A program made the position numbers and the translations under genes. The notes under the pieces were generated by a model. It saw only the letters and a list, made by a program, of their open reading frames with translations, searched no databases and had not been told where the DNA came from. Source: Lophium mytilinum (Eukaryota > Ascomycota > Dothideomycetes > Mytilinidiales > Mytilinidiaceae). Taken from it: a stretch of DNA of 64,000 nt. Positions 22,376 through 33,687 of this stretch are shown piece by piece. Positions within the stretch are counted from its first letter, which is position 1. Every line of letters starts with the position of its first letter. The DNA lies in the NCBI GenBank assembly GCA_010093605.1, contig MU004195.1, positions 2,708 to 66,707 of the forward strand, given 5' to 3'.

Positions 22376-25321
22376 ATGGCACCCGGTATCACAGCAGTGC
22401 CAACCCCGGCTCGCATTCTTTTCCTGGACGCCTATGACTCCTTCACCAACAACATTGTCACTCAAGCCCGCGAGACTCTCGGAGCGGACGTTACTGTAAT
22501 ACATATTGATGACGAGAGATATATCGGCGCCGGCCACGACGACTTCTTGGAATTACTGTCTGCATTTGATGCCGTTATCGCTGGCCCTGGACCGGGAGAT
22601 CCATCGCGTGAACAGGACGTTGGCCTGCTCGGAAAGCTATGGAGCGTCGACGAGAAAGATATGTTGCCTGTTCTCGGGATCTGTTTAGGATATCAGAGCC
22701 TAGCGTTAGCCTTCGGAGCGAGCATTGAGCGACTCCCAGAGCCCCGACACGGTGTCATGACTAACGATTTCCTGCATGACGATCGCTCAATCTTCAAAGG
22801 CATCGGCGAAGTCAAGGCGACCCAGTATCATTCTTTACGTGTCAACATCGGTCACTCGATTCAGACCCAGAACTCGGTTAGCTATCCGAAACAGCTGTGG
22901 GAACCTACAGAGCAGTGTCCTGATCTAGAGCCTTTAGCGTGGGACTGGGACGTGCCGCCAAACAAAGCAGTCCTCATGGCTACTAGGCACTTGCATAAAC
23001 CGTTTTGGGGCGTTCAGTATCACCCAGAATCGATATGCACCAACGAGGAGGGCGCGAGAGTTGTTGGTAACTGGTGGAGAGAGGCTCAGGGCTGGATCGC
23101 GGAGAACAAGATACTCCGACTAAGACAACTCGAACTGACCTCACGTGTGCCTGTCCTGGCGCAGACGATACAACGCAAAGAGGAGCAGGCCAGAGAGGGC
23201 AAAGAAGGCGACCCAATGACTAGCTCCCGCATGATGCTGAAGCTGGATAAGTGCGGCGACGCGGTGCAGTCAAGAACTGGCCCTGGCAGTACTTTCTTAT
23301 CGACGAGGAAGGTTCAGGGGGTGGACTTGCTGCGTCTTGACGCACTCGAGAGGGCATTGCATCAAGAGTGGGAGAAAGAAACCGTCAACACTAAATTAGT
23401 GCCAAAATACCCGTCCATGTCGAAGCTGGATGTCCTCAAAAAGGGGTACGAGATTTCTAGGGAGAACTCCGAGTTCTCACAGCAAGCTTTCGGAGAAGAT
23501 ATCATGGCTCGTAATGGCACCAAGTCAACGATGCCATGGCTCCGGCCTGATACCGTCCATGTCAAGACGTGCGGAAGCGGACAACTTCGAGTCTCTGAAG
23601 TCTGTGGTATGGTCCGTATGCACGATCCGCTGAGTCAGGCGGTGGTTTTCGAATCTGGGTTGAAGCCTGGACTCCTACCATCAGAGGTCGGCACTGGCCG
23701 ATACAGCATCGTCGGCATCTTCGTCCCCAACGAGACACTCCGGTTGAGCTACTCAGTCTACAGCAGAACCTTGTATTGGAAGACAGGCCAGGGGAAAACC
23801 TACTATCATCGCCGGGTCGAAGATATCTGGGAGTACCTACGAGAACTAATGGATGACTTGAGACCCATTAAAGAACCTGCTGGACCTCGATTTGCGCCTT
23901 TTTGGGGCGGTCTCATGGGTTATGCATCGTACGAAGCTGGCCTCGATACTATAGGCGTCAAACCATCGCCACGCCAAAACACAAACCCCGACCTCCAATT
24001 TGCTTTCATTACACGCAGCATTGTCATCGACCACACCATGAAGAAGGTCTACGTTCAGAGCATCCGCTCGGCTGACGACATGCGCTGGGTTGTCGCCACT
24101 CAAGAGAGTCTTTTCAACCGGTTTATCTCCCCAAATCGTATCAGGCCGCTAGCGGAATCATACCCTCTTGTGCCCAAACATCAGCTCTATGGTTTGGGAT
24201 TACACGCCGTAGTGTCGGACATTAGCAGGCTATATCCAGCTGATGTCCAGGTCAAGCACCTTCACCACCTCCTACTCCGAGAAAAAATCAAAGACGGGAT
24301 GTGCTCTCCACCATTGCGCAAGGGCTATGAATCGATGGTCGAAAGCTGCCAGGAAGAGATCGCAGCGGGTAACTCATACGAGCTGTGTCTGACCCAGCAG
24401 ACGACGTTCTTGCTCCCACCCACCGATATTCAAAGCTGGAAGAATCAAACCAATCCGATTTTCGCCCCTGGTAACGTCCCATGGACGCTCTTCCGCAACA
24501 TCATGGACCGCAACCCCGCCCCCTTCGGCGCCTACATCCGCTTCGGAAACTGCGACATGGGAAGCGGCGTGAGTATCGTGAGCAGCAGCCCGGAGCGCTT
24601 CATGTCTTGGGACCGCAAGGGGCGCACGCAATGCCGGCCCATCAAGGGTACCGTCCGCAAAGGGCCGAACGTCACCCGCGCCGACGCCGACGAGATCCTG
24701 CAGTCCTCTAAAGAGCGTGCAGAGAATCTCATGATCGTCGACCTTACGCGTCACCAATTGCACGGCGTGTTTGGTTCTAACGTCACCGTTCCGCATCTTA
24801 TGGAGGTAGAAGAGTACGAGACGGTGTACCAACTCGTTTCTGTGGTCGAAGGCGTGCCTCCCGGCGTCGACCATGCCCGTACGCCAGAGGACTGGGAAGA
24901 GCCGTCGGATTACGTGTCGGTCAAGACAAGGGCTAATACCAGTGCATACGGTATTCGTGCCCTGGCTGCTTCACTACCTCCGGGTTCGATGACTGGGGCT
25001 CCGAAGAAGCGGTCTTGTGAGTTGTTGAAAGAAATTGAGGAAGATGAGCCCCGTGGGATATACGCTGGGGTCCTTGGCTACCTAGACGTGGGCGGCGGAG
25101 GGGACTTTTCGGTGGTTATTCGCACCGCAGTGTGCTGGGAGGAGGACAGAGTGGAAAGAGAGGGTAAAGAAGCCCGAGAGGTGTGGAGGATTGGCGCGGG
25201 GGGTGCAGTCACCTCGCAGAGTACCGCTTCGGGGGAGTATGACGAGATGTTCGTCAAACTTGGGGCCACACTGGGGGCGTTTACGGCCGATCCTGGCCAC
25301 CCTGCGTACCCCATGGAGTAG
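22376..25321 (+). CDS. Bifunctional aminodeoxychorismate synthase (PABA synthase, PabA-PabB fusion)
   Basis: Single exon, 981 residues. It makes 4-amino-4-deoxychorismate from chorismate and glutamine, the first step towards p-aminobenzoate and folate. The N-terminal class-I glutamine amidotransferase (about 14-240) has the nucleophile C103 in GICLGYQS and the H216/E218 pair in QYHPES. The C-terminal chorismate-binding domain (about 640-970) has YELCLTQQT, PIKGT around residues 755-759, IVDLTRHQLHGVFG and PPGSMTGAPKKRS. The Lys in PIKGT separates PABA-type from anthranilate-type enzymes, which carry PIAGT. An N-terminal part of the synthase half lies at about 380-600. This is the usual fungal fused form (ABZ1-like) and primary metabolism; adjacency to the cluster at 30 kb is probably incidental. 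Two housekeeping genes follow on the same strand. Confidence 0.93.
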   Translation: MAPGITAVPTPARILFLDAYDSFTNNIVTQARETLGADVTVIHIDDERYIGAGHDDFLELLSAFDAVIAGPGPGDPSREQDVGLLGKLWSVDEKDMLPVLGICLGYQSLALAFGASIERLPEPRHGVMTNDFLHDDRSIFKGIGEVKATQYHSLRVNIGHSIQTQNSVSYPKQLWEPTEQCPDLEPLAWDWDVPPNKAVLMATRHLHKPFWGVQYHPESICTNEEGARVVGNWWREAQGWIAENKILRLRQLELTSRVPVLAQTIQRKEEQAREGKEGDPMTSSRMMLKLDKCGDAVQSRTGPGSTFLSTRKVQGVDLLRLDALERALHQEWEKETVNTKLVPKYPSMSKLDVLKKGYEISRENSEFSQQAFGEDIMARNGTKSTMPWLRPDTVHVKTCGSGQLRVSEVCGMVRMHDPLSQAVVFESGLKPGLLPSEVGTGRYSIVGIFVPNETLRLSYSVYSRTLYWKTGQGKTYYHRRVEDIWEYLRELMDDLRPIKEPAGPRFAPFWGGLMGYASYEAGLDTIGVKPSPRQNTNPDLQFAFITRSIVIDHTMKKVYVQSIRSADDMRWVVATQESLFNRFISPNRIRPLAESYPLVPKHQLYGLGLHAVVSDISRLYPADVQVKHLHHLLLREKIKDGMCSPPLRKGYESMVESCQEEIAAGNSYELCLTQQTTFLLPPTDIQSWKNQTNPIFAPGNVPWTLFRNIMDRNPAPFGAYIRFGNCDMGSGVSIVSSSPERFMSWDRKGRTQCRPIKGTVRKGPNVTRADADEILQSSKERAENLMIVDLTRHQLHGVFGSNVTVPHLMEVEEYETVYQLVSVVEGVPPGVDHARTPEDWEEPSDYVSVKTRANTSAYGIRALAASLPPGSMTGAPKKRSCELLKEIEEDEPRGIYAGVLGYLDVGGGGDFSVVIRTAVCWEEDRVEREGKEAREVWRIGAGGAVTSQSTASGEYDEMFVKLGATLGAFTADPGHPAYPME

Positions 25322-25914
25322 GACGATGTTTGCATAGCGTGGGTCTGGGTTTGATTGGGAGTTTTGGGTATATCAGGCTGCATTGGTGGTCACTATGGAC
25401 TGGTTCAACATGGGATATAGATTTCTGGCTCAACGCCACCGTTTGAAGCACCTCAACTACATTGCTTCACAATATATATTTTCAACATTCCGAGTACAGA
25501 TATGAAGCTTGCTTTTAGTCTTAACCAGAGTGAATTATGAATCTACTCTTACTCTGCCAAGCTCTACAGATCAGCCTTCCTCGCCGTTCATTTTGAAAAT
25601 GTAGAAAACATACGAACCGTCCCCCGGGCGAATGAGTCGAAAATGTGCCGATACGCTTTCACCTGATGCGGATTTGAAACGTGTGGTGTTGAGTTATGAG
25701 AGCGGTGCAGGGGTCGAGAGGCTCCGCTTTTCGCTTGCAAGTTCCCTGGCCATTTCAACCAGCCATCTTCCTTCAGGCCTTCATCTTCACCTGCAACCCC
25801 ACCGCCACGTCCTTAATCACCCACGCAACGCACACCTCTCGCTGCGAGAGCCTAAACTACCAACAGAAGAGTTCAATCCTTCCGATCGCGAGGAGTCGGC
25901 CCTCAGCATCCAAC
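25322..25914. other. Intergenic, PABA synthase 3' end and Mso1-like promoter
   Basis: 593 bp with no independent gene; an in-frame extension upstream of 25,915 is open but lacks a convincing conserved start. Confidence 0.4.
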
Positions 25915-26823
25915 ATGTCGTCGTACCTCTCGAACCTCCTCACGACCACGACATCACGATACACCTCCCTGCGACGGAACCTCCTCGACAGCGAAGGCGA
26001 CGGCGATACCGAAGACGACTCCCACATCTCACGAGTACTAAGGGCATACTACATTGAGAAGGGCAGGCCTTTCCCGCCATGGCTGCCCCCAGACCCAAAG
26101 ACACCGCAACAGGCGCCCACACAATTCGTTTCCTCGCTGGGTAGGCAGCCCGGACAGCAGCCCGTCATGGGCCGCGGCGGCGGTTTGAGTGGTCTATGGG
26201 ACGAGTCACCACAGCAGCCGCCACCCCAGCAGGAGCCGCTTTCGCTGCGACGAGCCCAGGGACGGGGTGGCGGAGGACGCGGCATGCCCGGACGACCAGG
26301 CGCTGTCGAATCGTATTCTGCAGAGTCGCAGCTGGCACCGCGACCTCTCCCAAGCCAGCGGGCAGGAAGCTATCAACCGGCAAGCGCATTCGGACGACCA
26401 GCCGCTGAACCATCGCCGCCGCCAAGCAGTGGATCTGGAGCGACGGCACAGGAAAGACTCAAGCAGCGGCTGTGGGGATCTGGACGGTCGAACAGCCCGT
26501 TGCAAAGTGCTTCTGCCAACTCCAGTCCTGCGTCAACGCCGGGCGTAGGCTCGGCGGGAATGCGCAATCCATACGATCGAAGCAATAGCGGCGGGTCGGC
26601 TAGACAGGCTGCGCCAGCACCATACCCAGAGGATCGAGGGGGATACGGCGGGGGCAGGGCGAACCAGAACCAGAGCTCAAACGCGTCTGCCAACTCGCCA
26701 TGGTCGAACCCGGCTGATGACGAGTTCGGGGGTGGAGCTTACGACACGGGGAGGCAGTATGGAGGGCCACGGGGTGGAGGCCGCGAGAGGATTGGGCTGC
26801 CGAATGGGCCACGGCCGCGATAA
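25915..26823 (+). CDS. Mso1-like protein with Sec1-binding region
   Basis: Single exon, 302 residues. The N-terminal 75 residues carry the conserved Sec1-binding segment, with LLTTTTSRYTSLRRNLL and then VLRAYYIEKGRPFPPWLPPD at about 42-61. In yeast, Mso1 binds the SM protein Sec1 and the exocytic SNARE complex at sites of secretion and membrane fusion. The rest is low-complexity, rich in Gly, Pro, Ser, Gln and Asn with RGG/GRG patches, as usual in filamentous fungal homologues. The ATG at 25,915 is chosen because the conserved block starts right after it. An in-frame ATG at 25,696 would add 73 unconserved residues. Confidence in the family is good; fungal function is inferred from yeast. Confidence 0.82.
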   Translation: MSSYLSNLLTTTTSRYTSLRRNLLDSEGDGDTEDDSHISRVLRAYYIEKGRPFPPWLPPDPKTPQQAPTQFVSSLGRQPGQQPVMGRGGGLSGLWDESPQQPPPQQEPLSLRRAQGRGGGGRGMPGRPGAVESYSAESQLAPRPLPSQRAGSYQPASAFGRPAAEPSPPPSSGSGATAQERLKQRLWGSGRSNSPLQSASANSSPASTPGVGSAGMRNPYDRSNSGGSARQAAPAPYPEDRGGYGGGRANQNQSSNASANSPWSNPADDEFGGGAYDTGRQYGGPRGGGRERIGLPNGPRPR

Positions 26824-27305
26824 ACTGCTCTTCCGGTTTTCTCATGGGATTTGGGCTTTCATGGAGCGTTCAGCATATTCACTCAAGGCGTTTTGGAGGC
26901 GTTTGGACAGTTTTGGGGTTTCTTTGAATGTAGCTTGTTCACAGCTGGACGCTTCAGGTGCTCATTCGGCGCATTCGAGGCTCTGCATATTTGTCCTATG
27001 GATGCTAATAAGAGCTATACTATACCCTATCGCTTTGACTATTTTCCCTTATATGATATGACATAGCAATTGCGGGAGCCTCGATATTGAGGGGCAGGCC
27101 ACGCACCTTGCTTCGCCCCGCGTCACGAGCCAACGTCATCCCGCCTCCCAGCTCTCACCACCATCCTCCCACATCGCCAATCATACGAGTTGCATTCGAG
27201 GCAGCTCGCAACCTTCTCTGCCTGTAGCTACATTCGCTCTAGCTGCCAGGCCCTCGTTCCTGACTTCACCAGTCCATCTCGCGCCTTCTAGCTGCTCCAT
27301 TCACC
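26824..27305. other. Intergenic, no supported gene
   Basis: 482 bp between Mso1-like and TBC genes; contains only UTR/promoter-like DNA with pyrimidine-rich stretches just before 27,306. Confidence 0.4.
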
Positions 27306-30064
27306 ATGACCTCCCCAACACCGCCGCACAGCCCGCCGTCTCCCACGGCATCCTTCTACGACATGAGCGACGACGAGGAGGGCGAGTACAACACCATCCG
27401 ACACACCAGCAGCGGCAGGGGCGTGAAGCTGCTGTATACTAAGAGCAAGGTAAGCTTCGGACGGGTGGCGAGAGACGCATACACCACAGCTCTCTCACCA
27501 AACTAACCATCATCCACCAGGTCTACGTCCACCCCACGCCCTCCGCCAAAGACAACATCCCCGGCTTTGTCGCTCTCGTCCAGCAAAAAGGCCCGACCTC
27601 CCCCGACGACGCCCGGCCCACCTCCTCGTCCTCCGCCCGCAGCGTGCACGCCTCCTCCCTCCTCCTCGCCTGGGTCCCAGAGTCCTCACTCGGCGACTCC
27701 TACGACACCTATGTGAAAGTCGACCTATCGGACTCGTCGTCGCCGCCGCGGCAATCCTACCTCGTGCCGCCCCCGCCGACGACGACGACGCACGCGAACT
27801 CGATCGGCACCTATGCGTTCGCGGTGCCGGTTAGCGAGATCTACTCGTTGCTAGTGCGCCCGCCGAGCATCGGGTGGTGGTTTGGGAGTTTGGTGGTGAA
27901 CACGAAGGCTGGAGAGAGCTTCCCGGCGCTGTTTTTCCATGATAGCGAGTGCCAGTCGACCATTTTGCAGCGGAAGAAGCTGGCACGGGAGAGTTTTGAT
28001 CCGTTTGGGGATGGCGGGGGGATGTTTTGGGGCGGAGACGAGGTGCTGAGGTGGTTGAAGCGGTATGTGAATGTGGAGAGGTCCGGGGCCGAGCCGAGTA
28101 TTTATCTTATCGATCCGAGCGAGGAGGATAAGATGTCGTTTGGGCGGAAGGCGACGACGTCGAAGGAGCCGAGGAATAGTAGTGATGGCGGGGCGTCGTC
28201 GTCGGCGGGTCCGCCGGCGACGAGGAGGGATGGCGGGATGGACCCGATTACGAAGACGTTGAAGGAGGCGAGGTGGAACTTCTTGGAGAAGCTGAGCCAG
28301 GTTACAACGTTTACGAGGAGGACGGCGCAGGCGGTGGCGGAGAATCCGAAGGTTCCGCCGCAGGTTCGGAGGTTGATTCAGAATCCGGAGGTTCAGGTGT
28401 TGCAAGAGGAGTTTGACAGTGCGAAGATTTACTTGGCGAGATGGGCCATGGGGATTCAGGAGCAGAGTGAAAGAGAACGGAATCAACGAATCTGGACGGC
28501 GAATGATGTGCTGGAGATGGAGGAGAGTTCGGTCGGGGAGTTCGAGATTCTCGATATGGAGGCTGGAAAGCTGTCGTTGAGTGATCTCAGGAAGCCAGTG
28601 ACTATGAAAGAGTGGCAGGGCTTTTTCGATGCACGTACGGGAAGGCTGCAGATTACGCCGGATGAAGTCAAGGAACGGATCTTCCATGGTGGCTTACATC
28701 CGGATGACGGTGTTCGAAAAGAAGCATGGATGTTCCTACTTGGTGTCTATGAATGGGATAGCTCAACCGAGGAACGCCATGCAAGCATGAACAGCCGCCG
28801 GGACGAGTACATCAGGCTCAAGGGCGCCTGGTGGGAGCGAATGATTGAAGGGCACAGCACGGCGGAAGAAGAGGAGTGGTGGAAAGAGCAGAAGAACAGG
28901 ATAGGTACACATTCCCAAATCCCTTTTCAAATTTCACGAGACTGACTTTTCCCATTCTATGGGATCCGTGCTATAGAGAAAGATGTGCACCGAACCGATC
29001 GTACTATCCCCATCTTCATGGGAGAAGACATCCCACATCCAGACCCCGATTCACCCTTCGCAGACGTCGGCACCAACGTGCATCTCGAGCAGATGAAAGA
29101 CATGCTCTTGACGTACAATGAGTACAACAAGGATCTCGGTTACGTGCAAGGCATGAGCGACCTTCTCTCGCCTATCTACGCCGTAATGCAAGACGACGCC
29201 GCCGCATTTTGGGGCTTTGTCGGCTTCATGGAACGAATGGTAATCAACACTCTCACTCCCCTCATATATCGCAGTACTAACAACCTCAAGGAACGAAACT
29301 TCCTCCGCGATCAATCCGGCATGCGCAAGCAACTCCTGACCCTCGACCACCTCGTGCAGCTAATGGACCCAAAACTCTACCTCCACCTCCAATCCGCCGA
29401 CTCCACCAACTTCTTCTTCTTCTTCCGCATGCTGCTCGTGTGGTACAAGCGGGAGTTCGAATGGGTCGACGTGCTCCGCTTATGGGAGGGGCTGTGGACC
29501 GACTACCTCTCATCCAACTACCACATCTTCATCGCATTGGCGATCCTGGAAAGACATCGAGATGTCATCATGGAGCATTTGAAGCACTTTGACGAGGTGC
29601 TAAAGTATAGTAAGTCGGAACCACAACGATTGTTGAAGAAGATGTGATGGGTAGAAAACTAATGTATTGTAGTTAATGAACTCTCCGGCACCATCGAGCT
29701 CCAGTCCACCCTCGTCCGCGCCGAATCTCTCTTCCGCCGCTTCCAGCGCACTGTCGAGACTATCGATAAGAAAGATAATTTCCCATTGCCCCCGACCGCG
29801 CACCGCCGCATCTCGTCCACCGAGTCTGCGTCGTCGTCCCCGCCGCCCAAAACGACGTGGAGTGCGTCCGGCGCGGCGTCGTCGGCTACGGGCACTGATA
29901 GGGGCAAGCAGAGGCAGAGTGTTGGCGATGCGGTGGCGAAGGGGATTGGGGCGGATAAGGAGAAGGTCATTTCGCCCGAGTTAAGGCAGTTGCTTAGTCG
30001 CGAGGTCGAGAAGGTGAGTAAGAAGGAGCTTAAGGAGCATGGGGGTGGGGTTGGGAGTGCTTGA
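27306..30064 (+). CDS. TBC-domain Rab GTPase-activating protein, Gyp7-like
   Basis: Four exons (27,306-27,449; 27,521-28,904; 28,977-29,609; 29,673-30,064) encode 850 residues. The N-terminal half (about 40-260) resembles the Rab-binding/DUF3548-type region found in Gyp7 and TBC1D15/17 proteins. The TBC domain starts near residue 440 (HPDDGVRKEAWMFLLGVYEW). The dual-finger catalytic residues are present: R515 in the IEKDVHRTDR motif, which spans the exon 2/3 junction, and Q567 in YVQGM. FFFFFRMLLVWYKREF and LWEGLWTDYLSSNYHIFIAL complete the TBC core. Such proteins accelerate GTP hydrolysis by Ypt7-type Rabs on vacuolar and endosomal membranes. Complete catalytic residues predict an active GAP. 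Housekeeping gene marking the left border of the cluster that begins at 30.4 kb. Confidence 0.92.
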
Positions 30065-30377
30065 TGAGATCGAAGTCTTAGGCAAATGGTGGGCCGGATT
30101 TGGGATGGTGTTTGGCGTTTGGGGGAAATACGGAAAGGGTTTGTTAGGAGGTACATCACTCAACTTTATAAGGACGAATTGAATTTTCAGCAGCATAACC
30201 CCCCTTTTACCCTTTCATCCCAGCAACTCCACTTTAAGGTTCCCCGGTCGTTACTCAACAGATGTAGAAAAGTGTTTCAAAAGAACAGTCCACTCTTCCC
30301 TTCTACCTCGTCAACCCTCCATCAACCATCAATCGACTCCTCCGCCAAACCCTCAAACACCACGCAATTCTCACCAC
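30065..30377. other. Convergent intergenic region
   Basis: 313 bp between the 3' ends of the TBC gene (+) and cysteine hydrolase gene (-). C-rich, T-rich simple sequence; no gene seen. Confidence 0.4.
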
Positions 30378-31070
30378 TCATTCCCTTCCGCTACCCCACC
30401 CCACCCACCCCCTCCCCAACCTCTCCACCGCCTCGCCCTCGTCCACCACATCCGCAAACAACATCTCCAAATCAAATAGCGTCGCCTGCTGAATCTCGCG
30501 ACTCCGATCCCCACTCCCCTCATCCACCACGATACTCCGAAACCCGTATCCCAGCGCATCCACCGCCGTCGCCCGCACACACCCACTCGTACTAACCCCA
30601 CACACCACCACCGTATCCACTTCCATCCCGCCCAAAACCCCCGCCAAATTCGTGCCAAAAAACGCACTCGGGTTCTTCTTCAAAATTACCACGTCCTCTG
30701 GCCCTGGCGTCAGGCCCTCGAGCCACGCGTCCATGCCCCGCGTGTCGCCGTCCTGCCAGATACTGATGCCGGGCGCTTTGACGGCTTGGATGGCGCCGTC
30801 GAGCATTTTGGGGTGGTTGTAGCGGACTTGAGCCCACAGCACGGGGGTGGAGCCGGCGCGGGCGGCAGCGAGGAGCCGGCGCATGGAAGCGGGGGAGTTG
30901 GAGCCGGCGGGGTCGGCGAGGAAGGAGAGGGGGGAGGTGGGGGACCAGTAGGCGCTGCAGACGTCGATGAGGAGGAGGGCGGGCTTGGAGCCCCAGCCGA
31001 GGCGCGTGTGGAGGTTGGAGGCGAGGGATGAGGCGTATGAGGGATGGGAGATTACGAGTGGAGTTGTCAT
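30378..31070 (-). CDS. Isochorismatase-like cysteine hydrolase 1
   Basis: Single exon, 230 residues. The isochorismatase/N-carbamoylsarcosine-amidase fold is recognisable and the catalytic triad is complete: D36 (ALLLIDVCSAYW), the Lys pair K131/K132 (ILKKNPSAFFGT) and nucleophile C164 (CGVSTSGCVRATAVDA). DGDTRGMDAWLEGL and DRSREIQQATLFDLEMLFADV complete the family pattern. Members hydrolyse C-N bonds in amides, carbamoyl compounds, nicotinamide or imides, or act on isochorismate. The fungal CSHase-like branch is usually of unknown substrate. The upstream in-frame ATG at 31,187 is rejected because the added 39 residues are unconserved. The promoter carries an 18-bp perfect palindrome containing TGCCGGCCG. 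A paralogue with Ser instead of Cys lies at 41,606-42,332. Confidence 0.87.
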   Translation of the reverse strand: MTTPLVISHPSYASSLASNLHTRLGWGSKPALLLIDVCSAYWSPTSPLSFLADPAGSNSPASMRRLLAAARAGSTPVLWAQVRYNHPKMLDGAIQAVKAPGISIWQDGDTRGMDAWLEGLTPGPEDVVILKKNPSAFFGTNLAGVLGGMEVDTVVVCGVSTSGCVRATAVDALGYGFRSIVVDEGSGDRSREIQQATLFDLEMLFADVVDEGEAVERLGRGWVGWGSGRE

Positions 31071-31171
31071 TTTGGGGATTGGCGTTGTTGGGTTAGTGAG
31101 CGATGAAGAATGGGAAAGGTGTAAGATGTAGGTAGATGTGGTGAGCTGGGATGTACTGTATATGCATGTGT

Positions 31172-31189
31172 AGATGCCGGCCGGCATCT
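31172..31189. promoter_or_regulatory. Palindromic TGCCGGCCG operator, hydrolase 1
   Basis: AGATGCCGGCCGGCATCT is a perfect 18-bp palindrome, 102 bp upstream of the hydrolase 1 ATG. It contains the cluster 9-mer TGCCGGCCG on both strands and so is the most symmetrical member of the motif set. Confidence 0.6.
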
Positions 31190-31364
31190 GGAGAGTTTTG
31201 CCGGGATACTTGAGAGGGAGTCACTAATAACGTGCAGGAAGGTTTGGAGATTTGGTGGACTAAACCCAGATCGCTAGGTCATCTATTACTGGATATCAAA
31301 GCTAAAATACGCACCCTCCCAGGCTCATTGCTCTATGACGACAGGCGAGACTCTTCGGACGTGT

Positions 31365-33070
31365 TTACAGCTTCCCCCTGATCTTTATCTCTAGCATCCT
31401 CGCAGGAATGTAGATCAAAGTCCCGAGGACGAGTGCAAATTCGAAGCCCAAATCTCCTGCTTTCTCTGCTATCGGGCCTGTATACCAGGTTTGCGCCATG
31501 CTGGGCACGACCAGGGCAAAAGGGATTATCAGCGCGGCGAGGGCTGCAAGTCCGCTTGGAAGGTCGCTGGCCACATTCCAGATCTTGTGGTCGTATGCTG
31601 CCGGGTTGGCTTTGCGGAAGATGAACCACTCGCTCAGCAGAATGCCCGTGAAGGCAGCAGCCCAATAAGCGATGACTCCTAGGAAGCTCTCAAGAGATTC
31701 GAAAAACGATTCCGCGGCCTTGATACCGACACCAAGATCAATAGCGGTGATGAGGATGACGAAGAGAACGCGCGGCACTTTGACGAACTGCGGCCAGATG
31801 ATCTGGAAGTTCAGCGAGACGGAGTAGAAGCCTGGCGAGATTTGGGCTACGACGGAAAGAGCGAGAAGGACTGCGATGAATTTGCCGAAGCCGCCCGCTG
31901 GGTGCAACATCACTTCGAGAACGCCGCCGACGGAGTCGCGGTCGTATGCGTCAGCCCAGGCTGGGACGTTTGGAACTGCACCGCCGATGGCTGCGCCGAG
32001 ACACATGAGAAGAACGGAGGGTAGGCAAATGCCCATCCAGCAGTACATGAAGATGCGCCATCTACAGTGACACAAGTTAGATCAGGTCACCAGATGATAC
32101 GGACTGGAAGTGCTTACTTTGGTGCCTTGGGAGAGAAGTAGACGGCAATATCTCCAACCGTCGAGCTATATGGAAGCATGTACCCGGCGATAAAGCTGAT
32201 AAATATCATGACAGTCTGTCCACTTGGCGCTACTGGCGGTGCCTGCTCCTTCAACTTATTGCCGCCGCATCCTACTGCTACGAGAATGGCAATCAGTGCG
32301 GGTATCCAGGCATATCTTTCATATTGATGGATGAAGTTGAAGCCGAAGAACGCAGGAACCATGGCACAGATGCCAACAACAACAATACCAACGATCTGGC
32401 TGATGGAATCGTTCGATACAGCCGCTAGAGTTTGTCCAGCGGTGACTAGGCAGATGATTTGGTAACCGCAGAGAGAGCACATGTTCAGAATGACGACGAG
32501 AATATTTGGATACATGCTATGTCGCGTTAGAAATGGGCCCAGTTTATTTGATGCAGGGGACTCACCCAAAGCTATACCGCGCCTGAATCATTTGACGCAT
32601 GCCTGTGCGCGGCGATATGGTCTCAATGTATGCAGGAGGTATACAAAGCAGAAAAGAGAAGAAGAAGATGAGTAGACTGCAGTCCCTCAAACTCAGTCCG
32701 AATGCCAACGTTCCGAGCATGCCGGTGACAAGGCTGACGTTGATATTAGCTTGAACCTTGATGCATTTCGAGAGATGCAGGCTTACGGTAGAGGGCAAAT
32801 CAGACTGGTAAACCACACAGTAAAAATCTTATTGTACTGCAAATCGGTTCGCTGCTCTTCAGGCACAGGCTGCACACCACGAAGCTCAACACCAGTGGCG
32901 GAGAGCAGTTTCCAGAGCTTAGAAAATATCCCTTTGCTCATGAGAGGGGATTCGCTTTCGATGATCTCCACATCGCCAGCGATAGGAGTGGAGGTATCGA
33001 CAACATGTCCCTTTTCGATATCGGAGTCCGACTTCTCATTAGGAGGCGTGTTTGTTGATGCTCGTTCCAT
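31365..33070 (-). CDS. NCS1-family permease (purine/cytosine or vitamin-type transporter)
   Basis: Four exons (33,070-32,787; 32,733-32,566; 32,516-32,118; 32,061-31,365) encode 515 residues. The protein begins with a 90-residue acidic cytosolic tail; transmembrane segments follow from WFTSLICPLP and LVTGMLGTLAFGLSLRDC. The family-specific SPRTGMRQMIQARYSFG and YMLPYSSTVGDIAVYFSP are clear. NCS1 proteins are proton- or sodium-coupled symporters with twelve membrane segments, taking up nucleobases, allantoin, hydantoin, thiamine or pyridoxine. Which of these applies cannot be told. Exon 1 joins exon 2 in the middle of the first membrane segment through a 53-bp intron with a GCTAAT branch site. 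TGCCGGCCG lies 194 bp upstream of the start. In the cluster it is the obvious importer of the substrate. Confidence 0.88.
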
Positions 33071-33263
33071 GGCGCCTTGTGTGTAAAGATTGACCAAAAA
33101 GGGTCCCGATGGATATGGAAAGGATGGTCCCAGTTACCAGTTCGTTGGGTTGCAAAGCGAGGGATGGCTTCTGCAAGACCTTATTTTATGTTCTCGCTTA
33201 TAGGCCAGCTCGGATGCAATGGCAGCTGTCGGAAACCGCTATCAGATATGGGGTATCGTGTTT

Positions 33264-33272
33264 TGCCGGCCG
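33264..33272. promoter_or_regulatory. TGCCGGCCG motif, NCS1 permease promoter
   Basis: Exact 9-mer 194 bp upstream of the permease ATG (33,070). Nothing else is seen in the 617-bp stretch 33,071-33,687 between the permease start and the dioxygenase 3' end. Confidence 0.5.
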
Positions 33273-33687
33273 CTACCTGATATACATGATAGGACCCTGG
33301 AACTTTATCGGCAGTTCCACGTGTAGCACAACGCTAAGAGAATCTCGACTAGCATAGACCTGGAGGCGACTATCGAATTAGCGTAACGTTGCGAACATTG
33401 CCATTCCTGTTATCTCGGTTACTTACTCCGTCGGACCGTTTTGACTCGCAACACTATTTGGGGCGTTGTGGAACATTGAGGTGTTGCAGCATAAGACAAC
33501 TCGGAACTGTGACGCCAAGTCGTTATCGTAGCTCGGCCCTATCCACGGTGATCTAAATAATCGCAAAATCGAGGCAGTCGATCTTATGTAACACGTGATC
33601 ATCTGCTTCATTGAATGATTTGGAAGACGTGGCATATAATATTGTGGCGTAAAGACGACCGAAAAACGCGACATCTCTAGTCACCGA

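Noticed and set aside
22376-25321. PABA synthase as part of a chorismate-to-isochorismatase pathway with the nearby hydrolases
   Set aside because: The enzyme is the universal folate-pathway fusion and is followed by two housekeeping genes; the hydrolases are of the cysteine-hydrolase type with no evidence of isochorismate use, and the PABA gene lacks the cluster motif.
27851-28687. 278-codon minus-strand frame opposite the TBC gene
   Set aside because: Arg/Pro/Leu-rich antisense shadow of a GC-biased coding exon; the plus strand is a clear Gyp7-like gene.
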